Assembly (NCBI GenBank): GCA_002342065.1
Contig: DDPF01000012.1
Location: 248,001-312,000 of the forward strand
Reading direction: 5' to 3'
Origin: Bacteroidetes bacterium UBA2475
GTDB taxonomy: Bacteria; Bacteroidota; Bacteroidia; B-17B0; Aurantibacillaceae
Length of the DNA stretch: 64,000 bases
Positions 35,679 through 44,048 of the stretch are shown here, piece by piece. Below the pieces are notes generated by a model. It was not told the origin of the DNA. It made no database searches and was given only the letters and a program-made list of their open reading frames with translations. A program made the translations under genes and the position numbers. Each line of letters starts with the position of its first letter. The stretch's first letter is position 1.

Positions 35679-36545
35679 TTAAGCGTTTACAATTTCACCT
35701 CCATTTGGGTGTAATACTTGTCCTGTTATATAAGAAGAATCGTCGCAAGCAAGGAACAAATAACAGGAAGCTACCTCAGCTGGTTCACCGGCACGTTTCA
35801 TTGGCACTTCGCTTCCAAATTTCGCCACCTTATCGGGTTTAAAACTCGAAACAACCAATGGGGTCCAAATTGGTCCTGGTGCAACTGCGTTTACGCGTAT
35901 TCCTTTATCTACAAGGTTAGCAGACAAACTTCTTGTAAAGGATACAATAGCACCTTTGGTTGAAGCATAATCGATCAAACCACCACTACCACGATAAGCT
36001 GTAACAGAACTTGTGTTAATTATAGCAGCCCCTTTCTTCATGTGCGGCAAGGCATTTTTTGTGATCCAGAAAAAAGAAAACAAATTAGTTTGAAATGTTT
36101 TTAATAAATGTTTCGTCGTTATATCTTCCAATCCTTTGCTTTCATAGTGTATGGCTGCATTATTTACTAAAATATCTATACGCTTATACATTTTAAATGC
36201 TTTTTTTACTGTGGCAATACATTTTGTTTCTTTGCTCACGTCCGCAGGTATAAGCAAACATTTTTGCCCATACTCTTCTATCGCTTTTTTTGTATCCTCC
36301 GCATCTTTATGCTCATTTAAATAAACTATGGCAATATCCGCTCCTTCCTTTGCATAAAGTATGGCTACCGCTCTTCCAATTCCACTATCACCACCAGTTA
36401 TTAAGGCAACTTTACCATTTAATTTTCCACTTGCTTTTATTTTTTTATTATCGTAAACAGGTGCGGGTACCATCTTAAACTCCTTACCCGGCCGGTTTTG
36501 ATGCTGGGCTTTTCTTAACTTCTTTTTTGGGCTTGATTTTTGCAT
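35679..36545 (-). CDS. SDR-family oxidoreductase (YghA/YdaD-type)
   Basis: 288 residues. A basic N-terminal extension (SPKKKLRKAQHQNRPGKEFKM) leads to a Rossmann domain with the NAD(P) motif TGGDSGIGRAVA, NNAA, catalytic Ser in TSSVTAYRG, YASTKGA (Tyr/Lys) and RVNAVAPGPIWTPL. The extended N-terminus with 'PGKE..M.P.P' matches the group of short-chain dehydrogenases regulated by general stress in Bacillus and enterics. It reduces or oxidises an unknown alcohol/carbonyl substrate. Behind a good -24/-12 site (36579-36593), divergent from a kinase operon. Confidence 0.93.
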   Translation of the reverse strand: MQKSSPKKKLRKAQHQNRPGKEFKMVPAPVYDNKKIKASGKLNGKVALITGGDSGIGRAVAILYAKEGADIAIVYLNEHKDAEDTKKAIEEYGQKCLLIPADVSKETKCIATVKKAFKMYKRIDILVNNAAIHYESKGLEDITTKHLLKTFQTNLFSFFWITKNALPHMKKGAAIINTSSVTAYRGSGGLIDYASTKGAIVSFTRSLSANLVDKGIRVNAVAPGPIWTPLVVSSFKPDKVAKFGSEVPMKRAGEPAEVASCYLFLACDDSSYITGQVLHPNGGEIVNA

Positions 36546-36578
36546 ATAGTTATAAGCGTTTTAACTGCTCATTATTCA

Positions 36579-36593
36579 GCTAATTATATGCCA
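36579..36593 (-). promoter_or_regulatory. -24/-12 promoter for SDR gene
   Basis: Minus strand TGGCAT-ATAAT-TAGC with GG and GC at sigma-54 spacing, 33 bp before the ATG at 36545. Confidence 0.6.
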
Positions 36594-36613
36594 TTGCTTA
36601 AAAAAATATCAAT

Positions 36614-36644
36614 CATTAAAAATCCATCTTTAAAATTTTTAATG
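36614..36644. promoter_or_regulatory. Inverted repeat between two divergent -24/-12 sites
   Basis: CATTAAAAAT (36614-36623) and ATTTTTAATG (36635-36644) are perfect 10-bp arms. The centre is about 62 bp upstream of the SDR start of transcription and about 99 bp upstream of the kinase one. Confidence 0.4.
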
Positions 36645-36701
36645 AAAAAAATAAATTATGTAGAATTATGGGGAAAAAATACCTCACCTGAAAAATCCAA
36701 A

Positions 36702-36716
36702 TGGCATGATTACTGC
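36702..36716 (+). promoter_or_regulatory. -24/-12 promoter for kinase operon
   Basis: TGGCAT-GATTA-CTGC (then A), proper GG/GC spacing, 73 bp before the ATG at 36790. A separate TTG-N18-TAATTTTG housekeeping-like pair (36751-36779) sits closer and would give a nearly leaderless transcript. Confidence 0.55.
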
Positions 36717-36789
36717 ACTACTTTATAGTTAAGTTTATTTTATCAATAAATTGATGTTCTATTAAAAATTATAATTTTGTAGTTGTTAT

Positions 36790-38241
36790 ATGCCCATTGT
36801 TGACCTTAAAATATCAAATAAAAATTATTTTTATTTAATTGCGGGGTTCTCTATCATCATTATCCTCTCATCCATTTTATTGGCACTTTATACAATTACC
36901 AATAATTACAGGTCATTATCATATTTAGATAAAGCTTACAGTATTAATGGAAGAATAGACAAAGTCTATTCTATTTTGAAAGACGCAGAAAATCAACAGC
37001 GTGCCTATTTAATAACAAACAAACCAAGTTTTTTACGTGCGAATAACTATGTTGAAAGAGATGTAAAGATTGAATACTCAGGTTTATATAATATTCTAAA
37101 AAACGAGAAGGAACAACTTGATAACCTTATAGCTCTTAGAATTGAGATAGAGATGAAATTGATGATACTTGAATTAGGAAAAAAATATTTTGAATCCGGT
37201 AGCCTTAAAAATGATTCTTTACGTAAGATAATAACTCGCGGTGATTTTATTATGGATAAAACAAAAGAGACCGTTAATAAAATGAAAAAGACGGAGTACA
37301 AACGTTTCTCTCTTTTACGCGAAAATACTTTTACAAAATCAGAGCTTTCTATTTTTATAATTGCTTTAACATCCGGTATTTCGATACTATTATTAGTAAG
37401 TATTTTAATTGCTCTGCGGCGAGAACATACTTCTAAAACAAGGATAGAAGAGAAGCTGATCGCATCCGAAAAACAATTACAACTACAGGTACACATGCTT
37501 AACTTGTCAAACAAAGAATTGGAGCAGTTTGCCTATGTAGCCTCGCATGATCTTGAAGAGCCATTAAGAAAAATTAGCTCTTTTAGCGAAAAGATACATT
37601 TAAAATTAAAGGATTATCCCGATGAGGAAGTTGTTGATTGCTTAAAAAGACTGAACAACTCTGTAGCGCGAATGCGTGTGCTCATTAGCGACCTCTTAAA
37701 TTATTCTCGGGTTACACGTCTATTGGATATTAATGAAACTGTTAATCTGGATACTATCTTTAAATTAATTATTGAAGATCTTGGTGTTGCCCTGGCATCA
37801 AAGAAAGTAGCAATTGATGTTATGCCTTTAGACAACGTTACCGGCAATAACACACAACTAAGGCAGTTATTTCAAAACCTTATAAGTAACGCTTTAAAAT
37901 TCAGTGATAAAGCCCTTCCTAAAATTGAGGTTATAGGAAAATATTATACGGATGATGAATTAAGAAAAACTAACTGGATAAAAGATTTTAACACCAAACA
38001 AAAAAAATATTATTGTATTTTCGTGAAAGATAACGGCATTGGTTTTGAATTGCAATATTTACGACAAATATTTATTATTTTTCAGAGATTGCACGGTCGT
38101 TCTGAGTATGAAGGAACTGGCATAGGACTTGCAATATGTAAACGGATAGTTGAGAACCACGAAGGTTTTATAACTGCCGAAAGCGAAGTTGGTAAAGGCA
38201 CCACGTTTATAGTAGGATTACCCGTAAATACAATTATATGA
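36790..38241 (+). CDS. CHASE3-type membrane histidine kinase
   Basis: 483 residues: helix 1 (YLIAGFSIIIILSSILLALYTI), a helical periplasmic CHASE3-like domain (residues about 40-185, DAENQQRAYLITNKPSFL), helix 2 (LSIFIIALTSGISILLLVSILIAL), a coil, HisKA with AYVASHDLEEPLRKI (His near 253), and HATPase (LFQNLISNALKFS, DNGIGFE, GTGIGLAICKRIVENH). It lacks HAMP and PAS. It overlaps the next response regulator gene by 4 bp (ATGA), so the kinase and the regulator are translated together and are the likely cognate pair. Confidence 0.9.
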   Translation: MPIVDLKISNKNYFYLIAGFSIIIILSSILLALYTITNNYRSLSYLDKAYSINGRIDKVYSILKDAENQQRAYLITNKPSFLRANNYVERDVKIEYSGLYNILKNEKEQLDNLIALRIEIEMKLMILELGKKYFESGSLKNDSLRKIITRGDFIMDKTKETVNKMKKTEYKRFSLLRENTFTKSELSIFIIALTSGISILLLVSILIALRREHTSKTRIEEKLIASEKQLQLQVHMLNLSNKELEQFAYVASHDLEEPLRKISSFSEKIHLKLKDYPDEEVVDCLKRLNNSVARMRVLISDLLNYSRVTRLLDINETVNLDTIFKLIIEDLGVALASKKVAIDVMPLDNVTGNNTQLRQLFQNLISNALKFSDKALPKIEVIGKYYTDDELRKTNWIKDFNTKQKKYYCIFVKDNGIGFELQYLRQIFIIFQRLHGRSEYEGTGIGLAICKRIVENHEGFITAESEVGKGTTFIVGLPVNTII

Positions 38242-38696
38242 ATATTGAAAAACAAGAGCCGGATTATTGTATCTTAATTGCGGATGATGACATAGATGAT
38301 CAGTATATGATCAAACAGGCGTTTGCAAGTATTAATCTTACAGAAAATGTTCAAACGGTTAACGATGGTGTTGAATTATTAGACTATCTTCATAAGAAAG
38401 GAAAATATAAAAATATTGAAACGCTTTGTCCTAAAATAATTTTACTCGACTTAAATATGCCAAAAAAAGATGGACGTGATTGCCTTAAAGAAATTAAAGC
38501 AAATTCCAAGTTTAACCGCATCCCTATTGTTATATACAGCACCAGCAGCAACCCCGATGATATCACATACGCGTATGAACTTGGCGCAAGCAGTTACATT
38601 ACCAAACCATACTCTTACCAAGAGCTTGTAAAGATCATGGAGGTTTTTAAACAATACTGGTTTGATATTGTAAAAACCTCACGTACTAATTTATGA
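38238..38696 (+). CDS. Rcp1-like single-domain response regulator
   Basis: 152 residues: receiver domain with DDD pocket, D71 in IILLDLNMPKKDGRDCL, IVIYSTSSNPDDI and KPYSYQEL. The long beta4-alpha4 insert and LDLNMPxxDG signature are those of Rcp1-type regulators paired with phytochrome-like kinases. There is no output domain. It overlaps the genes on both sides by 4 bp. Confidence 0.9.
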   Translation: MNIEKQEPDYCILIADDDIDDQYMIKQAFASINLTENVQTVNDGVELLDYLHKKGKYKNIETLCPKIILLDLNMPKKDGRDCLKEIKANSKFNRIPIVIYSTSSNPDDITYAYELGASSYITKPYSYQELVKIMEVFKQYWFDIVKTSRTNL

Positions 38697-40123
38697 GTAA
38701 TTCTAAAACAATAAGATTATTAGTTGTAGAAGATGACGAAGATGATTATTTTCTTTTAGAAAGTAGTTTGAAGGGGACCTCCTTTGATAAAACAATAGTA
38801 TGGGCTGATACTTATAGTAAAGCAAAAGATATTTTACGGACACAAGCAATTGATATTGTAATTGTAGATTATCGTTTAGGTGTACACACCGGTATTGAAT
38901 TGGTTTCTTATATAAACGAGAAACATCCTTTTACCCCAACTATTTTAATGACCGGCTTGCAGGCCTTAGCAATTGATGAACAGGCTTTGAAATCGGGCGC
39001 TTACGATTATTTGGTAAAAAGCCAGTATACTTCTGAAGATATTGACAGAAGTATCAGATATGCCATTGAAAAATCAAATGTTCTAAGATCATTAAAAGAA
39101 AGTGAGAATAAATTCAAGAACTTATTTGAGAACGCGATCGAATATGTTTTTATTGTTGATCTTGACCTTAATGTACTAGATGCCAATAAAGCGGCTTTGA
39201 AATTTTTTGAATATGAAGCTAAGGACCAGATCATTGGTGAGAACATTGCTGATTATTTTTTTCCGAAGATCTTTGAAACACAAAGACCATCTAACCCATC
39301 ATTAGAAGTAGAACTTACCTTACCTGTTCAAAACAAAAAATGTTTTTGTATCTTAAATCTTTCTGTAGTTGATGCAGATAAAAAGATCTATCAATTGGTA
39401 TTACACGATATTACAGAAAGAAAACAGAACGAACAAAAAGAAAAACTACTGGAAAAACAAACACTAACCGGAAAAGTAGCACGCGTAATTGCGCACGAGA
39501 TAAAAAATCCACTTACAAATATTCATCTTTCAATTGCGGAATTAAGGCAGATATTAAGTGAAAAAGATTCGAAGGAAGATCCGGGAGAGTTTATAGATAT
39601 TATTGAGCGCAATGGAAAACGAATAAATATTCTTATTGAGGATCTTTTAAATGCTACAAGATTTGATACTATTAATATTGGCGATCTCTACCTACACGAT
39701 CTTTTAAACGACACATTCGCTCACATCCAGGACAGGGCAAAACTAAAAGAAATTAAGATCGAGAAAGATATACAAGACAACATTCTCATTAAAGGTGATA
39801 AAGAAAAATTAATGATCGCCATATTGAATATTTTAGTGAATTCTATTGAGGCAATAAGTGGTAGCAATGGAATATTAAAAGTTGGCGCTTCAGCTGTTGG
39901 CGAAAAAGTAAGCTTAACTATTACAGATAATGGTAAAGGCATTCCTTCGCAGGACCTAAATAAATTATTTGAACCATTTTTTACTTCTAAACATGGTGGC
40001 ACCGGGTTAGGTTTAACTGCTGCACATACCATCATTTCAAAACATGATGGAAATATTAAAGTGCTAAGTGAGGTTGATAAAGGCACCTCCTTTATAATTA
40101 CGCTTCCGATAAAGAACGATTAA
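38693..40123 (+). CDS. REC-PAS histidine kinase
   Basis: 476 residues: receiver domain 1-120 (D59 in VIVDYRLGVHTGIEL), PAS domain about 130-245 (FKNLFENAIEYVFIVDLDLNVL), HisKA with ARVIAHEIKNPLTNIHLSI (His near 268), HATPase (AILNILVNSIEAI, DNGKGIPSQDLNKLFEPFFTSKHGGTGLGLTAAH). Its H-box (HEIKNPLT) differs from the 'HDLQEPLRK' kinases nearby. The N-terminal receiver could be phosphorylated by the kinase at 36790, giving an input-regulated second kinase. Its stop overlaps the small convergent gene at 40120-40296 by 4 bp. Confidence 0.9.
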   Translation: MSNSKTIRLLVVEDDEDDYFLLESSLKGTSFDKTIVWADTYSKAKDILRTQAIDIVIVDYRLGVHTGIELVSYINEKHPFTPTILMTGLQALAIDEQALKSGAYDYLVKSQYTSEDIDRSIRYAIEKSNVLRSLKESENKFKNLFENAIEYVFIVDLDLNVLDANKAALKFFEYEAKDQIIGENIADYFFPKIFETQRPSNPSLEVELTLPVQNKKCFCILNLSVVDADKKIYQLVLHDITERKQNEQKEKLLEKQTLTGKVARVIAHEIKNPLTNIHLSIAELRQILSEKDSKEDPGEFIDIIERNGKRINILIEDLLNATRFDTINIGDLYLHDLLNDTFAHIQDRAKLKEIKIEKDIQDNILIKGDKEKLMIAILNILVNSIEAISGSNGILKVGASAVGEKVSLTITDNGKGIPSQDLNKLFEPFFTSKHGGTGLGLTAAHTIISKHDGNIKVLSEVDKGTSFIITLPIKND

Positions 40124-40296
40124 TTAATACTTTCTTCCTGTGTAATTAAAGACCACGATTTTGATGGTTTAATGACACCACTTCCGACAAAAAAAAGAAG
40201 TACTATTGTAGATATCATTGCAATGGCTAAAACAAATTTTATAAAGACAGCAAAAAATTTATTTATATACTGAATATTTAATTGTGAGCTTGTCAT
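40120..40296 (-). CDS. Small single-helix membrane protein
   Basis: 58 residues: polar N-terminus (MTSSQLNIQYINKFF), one membrane helix (FVLAIAMISTIVLLFFVGSG), short polar tail ending EESIN. It begins 5 bp after the YihY/BrkB stop, so it is very probably co-transcribed. Its stop codon lies inside the last codons of the convergent REC-PAS kinase gene. No family recognised. The frame is clean over its length and hydrophobicity is typical of real small membrane proteins. Confidence 0.65.
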   Translation of the reverse strand: MTSSQLNIQYINKFFAVFIKFVLAIAMISTIVLLFFVGSGVIKPSKSWSLITQEESIN

Positions 40297-40301
40297 TTTT
40301 A

Positions 40302-41291
40302 TTATTTATTGGTTGATTCATTAATAGATTCTGTTTTTTTATCGATGGTTGTTACATGTTCATTTATATCCGTATTCAATTTTTTCTCCACGACATTTTT
40401 TTCTACCCATACCGCATATTTGTTGGGTTCGATCTTACGCTTTTTAAATTTTACGTAAACCTGGGTAAATTCCGCCCCAAAGTATAATATGATCGCAGAA
40501 TAATATACCCATAATAGGATAAGGATCATGGAGCCTGCTGCCCCATAAGCGCTAATGCTTGCGTTGTGCTTTAAATAGTATCCGATCAAAAATTTACCAA
40601 GTAAAAATAATATTGATGTTGCAAATGCCCCTACCCACACATCCTTCCAAAGTATCTTGGCATCAGGCAGAACCTTAAGTATTGCGGCAAATAAAATAGT
40701 TGTTACAGCGATCATAACGCCATAATCAACTATATAAAGATAACTGATCACTGTCTTAGAAAAATAATGTTCGAGGCGGTGCATTAATGCTGCGAGCAAA
40801 GCATTTACAACTAATGAAACTACGAGAATAAAACCCAGAACAACCAACATTGAAAAAGACATTAAACGGTTAAACAACAGTTTAATGAATCCTTTCTTTG
40901 GTTTTGTCTGTAAACCCCATATCGAATTAATTGAATCCTGTATCTCGCCAAACATGCCGGTGGCAGTTAATAATAATGTAACTAAACCAATAATAGTAGC
41001 TGTAATGCTATCGCGATGCAAGGCGGTCTTTTTTAGTATTTCCTGTACCTGTATCGCAGCATCGCTGCCAATATACCCGCTTATTTCACCAAACACCTGA
41101 CCCTGTATTGCATCTCTACCAAAAAAAATGCTACATAAACCAATAACTACAATAAGCATAGAGGGGAGTGAGAAAATGGTGTAATAAGCCAGGGCGGCAC
41201 TAAGCTTAAGTACTCTATCATTACTAAATTCAGTAAAAGATTCTTTAAGAATGCCCCAACCATTTTTGAATAATTCCTTATTTATTTTCAT
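40302..41291 (-). CDS. YihY/BrkB family membrane protein
   Basis: 329 residues with six membrane helices. Family hallmarks: KLSAALAYYTIFSLPSMLIVVIG, LLTATGMFGEIQDSINSIWGL, LLGKFLIGYYLKHNASISAYGAAGSMILILLWVYYSAIILYFGAEFTQVY. The family was once called ribonuclease BN by mistake; its role in the inner membrane is unknown. The C-terminal tail (about 60 residues) is polar. Followed by a 58-residue membrane protein gene. A -24/-12-like site lies 18 bp before the start. Confidence 0.92.
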   Translation of the reverse strand: MKINKELFKNGWGILKESFTEFSNDRVLKLSAALAYYTIFSLPSMLIVVIGLCSIFFGRDAIQGQVFGEISGYIGSDAAIQVQEILKKTALHRDSITATIIGLVTLLLTATGMFGEIQDSINSIWGLQTKPKKGFIKLLFNRLMSFSMLVVLGFILVVSLVVNALLAALMHRLEHYFSKTVISYLYIVDYGVMIAVTTILFAAILKVLPDAKILWKDVWVGAFATSILFLLGKFLIGYYLKHNASISAYGAAGSMILILLWVYYSAIILYFGAEFTQVYVKFKKRKIEPNKYAVWVEKNVVEKKLNTDINEHVTTIDKKTESINESTNK

Positions 41292-41309
41292 AATATCACC
41301 AATACCCTT

Positions 41310-41324
41310 TCAAAAGCTGTTCCA
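41310..41324 (-). promoter_or_regulatory. -24/-12-like promoter for YihY operon
   Basis: Minus strand TGGAAC-AGCTT-TTGA, 18 bp before the ATG at 41291; one mismatch in -24 and one in -12. It faces a second site on the plus strand. Confidence 0.35.
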
Positions 41325-41326
41325 AG

Positions 41327-41341
41327 TGGCATGAAATTGAC
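41327..41341 (+). promoter_or_regulatory. -24/-12-like promoter for DUF748/LEA2 genes
   Basis: TGGCAT-GAAAT-TGAC, 27 bp before the ATG at 41369. Confidence 0.45.
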
Positions 41342-41368
41342 GGAATACTTAATTAAAACAATTGGTTT

Positions 41369-42622
41369 ATGGATAATCAGAGAAATGAAGAAACAAGCGC
41401 ACGAAATTTAAATGCTAAAAAGCCTAATCCACGACGTAAAAAAAAGATCAGGATAATTTTAGTATCAATAGTTGCTTTTTTAATAATATTCAGGTTATTT
41501 CTTCCTTATATAGTATTACGCTACGTAAATAAAAAATTAGGTGAACTAAAAGAATACTATGGTCATGTTGAAGACATTGACATTGCACTTATTCGCGGGG
41601 CATATGTAATTAAAGATATTGAACTTGTTAAAATAGGAAATGAGCAAGGCGCAAAAGATACTATTCCTTTTTTTAGGTCCACTGCAATCGACCTTTCCGT
41701 TGAATGGAAAGCTATATTTAAAGGATCTATTGTTGGCGAGATCTATGTTGAAGATCCTGTTTTGAATTTTGTGAAAGGAAAACACAAGAACGAAGATGCA
41801 AAAGCCGATACAGCAGACTTCAGAAAATTAATTAAAGACCTGATGCCGTTGACAATTAATCATTTTGAAATTTCAAATGGTGAGATCCATTACATCGATC
41901 AATTCTCGGCTCCAAAGTTAGACATTGCTTTAAGAGAATTAAATGTAGTAGCTGTTAATCTTACCAACGCTAACGACAGCACCAAAGTTCTACCGGCACA
42001 CGCCGATGCAACAGCAAAAGCTTATGAGGGGAATTTTAAACTAAGGGTTGATTTTGACGCACTGCAAAAAACACCCACCTTTGACATGGCCGCTGAGTTC
42101 ACTAATTTAAATTTAGTATTACTAAACGATTTTTTAAAGGCTTATGGAAATTTTGATGTTAAAAAAGGAAATCTGAGTGTATATACTGAATTTGCCGGAA
42201 AAGACGGTGGCTTTGGCGGTTATGTAAAACCTGTTTTAAAAGATTTGGATATTGTGCAATGGAATAAAGAGGAAGGAAATTTTAAACAAATATTATGGGA
42301 AACGTTAATAGGAAGTGCAGCAGCATTACTAGAAAACAAAAAGAAAGATCAACTCGCTACTAAAGTTGAGATAAAAGGCAAATTTGAAAAGCCGGATATA
42401 AATTTATGGCGCGCTATTAGTTATGTTTTGCGTAATGCTTTTGTAAATGCACTTAAACCTGCTGTTGACAATACAATTAATATTAATAAGCTCGATGATT
42501 CAAAAAACAAAACATTTTTGGAAAAGGTATTTGGTGATAAAAAAAGCGCTGGAAAAGAAAGTAAACGAGATAAAAGAAAAAGAGAGCGAAAAAAACGAAA
42601 AGACGACCGGAAAAATAACTGA
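41369..42622 (+). CDS. DUF748/AsmA-like envelope protein
   Basis: 417 residues: cytoplasmic basic N-terminus, one membrane helix (KIRIILVSIVAFLIIFRLFLPYIVL), then DUF748-type beta repeats (VEDIDIALIRGAYVIKDIELVKIG, VEWKAIFKGSIVGEIYVEDPVLNFVKG, NFDVKKGNLSVYTEFAGKDGGFGGYVKP). The C-terminal 30 residues are an extreme Lys/Arg tail (KESKRDKRKRERKKRKDDRKNN). AsmA-clan proteins bridge the periplasm and are tied to lipid movement or outer-membrane homeostasis. The next gene follows after 5 bp. Confidence 0.8.
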   Translation: MDNQRNEETSARNLNAKKPNPRRKKKIRIILVSIVAFLIIFRLFLPYIVLRYVNKKLGELKEYYGHVEDIDIALIRGAYVIKDIELVKIGNEQGAKDTIPFFRSTAIDLSVEWKAIFKGSIVGEIYVEDPVLNFVKGKHKNEDAKADTADFRKLIKDLMPLTINHFEISNGEIHYIDQFSAPKLDIALRELNVVAVNLTNANDSTKVLPAHADATAKAYEGNFKLRVDFDALQKTPTFDMAAEFTNLNLVLLNDFLKAYGNFDVKKGNLSVYTEFAGKDGGFGGYVKPVLKDLDIVQWNKEEGNFKQILWETLIGSAAALLENKKKDQLATKVEIKGKFEKPDINLWRAISYVLRNAFVNALKPAVDNTININKLDDSKNKTFLEKVFGDKKSAGKESKRDKRKRERKKRKDDRKNN

Positions 42623-42627
42623 CACGA

Positions 42628-43521
42628 ATGCAAACAAAAAAAAGAAGGCCGGGCTTGTGGTTATTCTTCATAGTAACTGTTCTCACGATTGCAGCCGTGG
42701 TGATTTTTTATGTCTATAATCCAGGGAAAGCGCTAAAGTTGATCTTTCCGGAATTAAACAAAATAAGTTACATCACTACATTAATAAAGAATGATTCTGC
42801 CTTTACAAAGATCTCTATAATCCTGCAAAATAAAAATCCCTATAAGCTCACAATTGATACAATAGATTTTGACTTAAAATTAAATGACACAATTATAGCG
42901 CATCAAAGAGTGCCTATAAATATCGAACAAAAACGATTTGATGTAGATACTGTTATGGTCCCGTTAAACCTAAGTATTAAACAAGTGATGAACTTAATAA
43001 GAAATATGCAAGGCAAAGATTCAACAACTATTAATGTAAAAGGCTATGTGGTTTATCAAACGTTTATCGGCAGAAAAAAATTAGACTTTGATAAAAATAC
43101 AAAAATAGAAGTGCCTATTCCACCAAAAGTAAAAGTATTAAAAGTAGAAAGAAAAGGATATCGCATTCGCGAAAAAACTTTAAAAGCAAATGCAACGATC
43201 GAAATAATTAATGGCGGAAAAAATCTTGATCTTAAAATAACAAACATTCATTATGATATGATCGTAAAAAATACGCTACGTTCTGAAGGTGCTATTACAA
43301 AACCGGTAAATATAAAACCACAATCGAGTATTATTCTAGATATCCCCATTGAAATAAAAATTGATCATCCTTTAAAAACTGCCTGGTTAATTACTATTGA
43401 TAAAGACAGGCTTAATTATTCTTTACATGTTACCTGTACCATTAAAGAAAATGTATCAGATAAATCGTTATCAAGTGCTGCGGAAGTACGAGCAACGGGT
43501 GTTTTGGAATTGGTTAAATAA
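42628..43521 (+). CDS. LEA type-2/WHy-domain envelope protein
   Basis: 297 residues: basic N-terminus, one membrane helix (LWLFFIVTVLTIAAVVIFYVY), then two WHy/LEA2-like domains (residues about 50-165 and 165-295), each built of the motif 'IxLxNxNPYxLxIDxIDFxLxLND' (IILQNKNPYKLTIDTIDFDL) and RVPINIEQ. LEA2 proteins in plants and bacteria are linked to desiccation and stress tolerance. A periplasmic location is inferred from the helix. It probably shares its promoter with the DUF748 gene. Confidence 0.78.
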   Translation: MQTKKRRPGLWLFFIVTVLTIAAVVIFYVYNPGKALKLIFPELNKISYITTLIKNDSAFTKISIILQNKNPYKLTIDTIDFDLKLNDTIIAHQRVPINIEQKRFDVDTVMVPLNLSIKQVMNLIRNMQGKDSTTINVKGYVVYQTFIGRKKLDFDKNTKIEVPIPPKVKVLKVERKGYRIREKTLKANATIEIINGGKNLDLKITNIHYDMIVKNTLRSEGAITKPVNIKPQSSIILDIPIEIKIDHPLKTAWLITIDKDRLNYSLHVTCTIKENVSDKSLSSAAEVRATGVLELVK

Positions 43522-43600
43522 ATCGTGATTTATAAATTTAGTTTCTTTACAATAATTACTCTTTTTTTGAATATTAAATTTAAACCATTAGTTTTATCTT

Positions 43601-44038
43601 ATGAATCCATTGCGCCTTATACTTGCTGACGATGATGATGATGATTGTTATCTATTTAAAGATGCATTAAAAGACCTGCAGGTTTTGACAGATCTAAAAA
43701 TAGTAAATGATGGTGTAAGGCTTATGGAGGCCTTATCAACATATAACATGCTGCCCAGTGCGCTATTTTTGGATCTAAATATGCCGCGTAAGAATGGCTT
43801 TGAATGTTTATCCGAAATCAGATTGCAGCAAAAATTAATGCAGCTCCCAGTAATTATTTTCTCTACCTCATTGGAGATGGCATCCGTAAAGTTGCTTTAC
43901 GAAAAAGGTGCTAATTATTACATTCGCAAACCTTCTGATTTTTCAAAATTAAAAAATGTCATCGGTAAGGTACTTGCTATTATTTCCAAAAATAATTTTA
44001 CACAACCTCACTTCGAGAATTTTATTCTTCAATATTAA
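43601..44038 (+). CDS. Rcp1-like single-domain response regulator
   Basis: 145 residues: DDDDDD acid pocket, D57 in ALFLDLNMPRKNGFECL, IFSTSLEM, and a Lys in YIRKPSDF. Same type as the regulator at 38238. It lies 10 bp upstream of a 1472-residue multi-PAS kinase and is its probable partner. Confidence 0.9.
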   Translation: MNPLRLILADDDDDDCYLFKDALKDLQVLTDLKIVNDGVRLMEALSTYNMLPSALFLDLNMPRKNGFECLSEIRLQQKLMQLPVIIFSTSLEMASVKLLYEKGANYYIRKPSDFSKLKNVIGKVLAIISKNNFTQPHFENFILQY

Positions 44039-44048
44039 AAAAAAATTC

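Noticed and set aside
36540..36728. Plus-strand 62-codon frame between SDR and kinase genes
   Set aside because: It covers both proposed promoters and the inverted repeat; its product is low-complexity Lys/Ile-rich and unlike any family I know.
43956..44048. Upstream extension of the multi-PAS kinase
   Set aside because: It would overlap most of the end of the response regulator gene in another frame, and the ATG at 44049 begins a conserved N-terminal motif.
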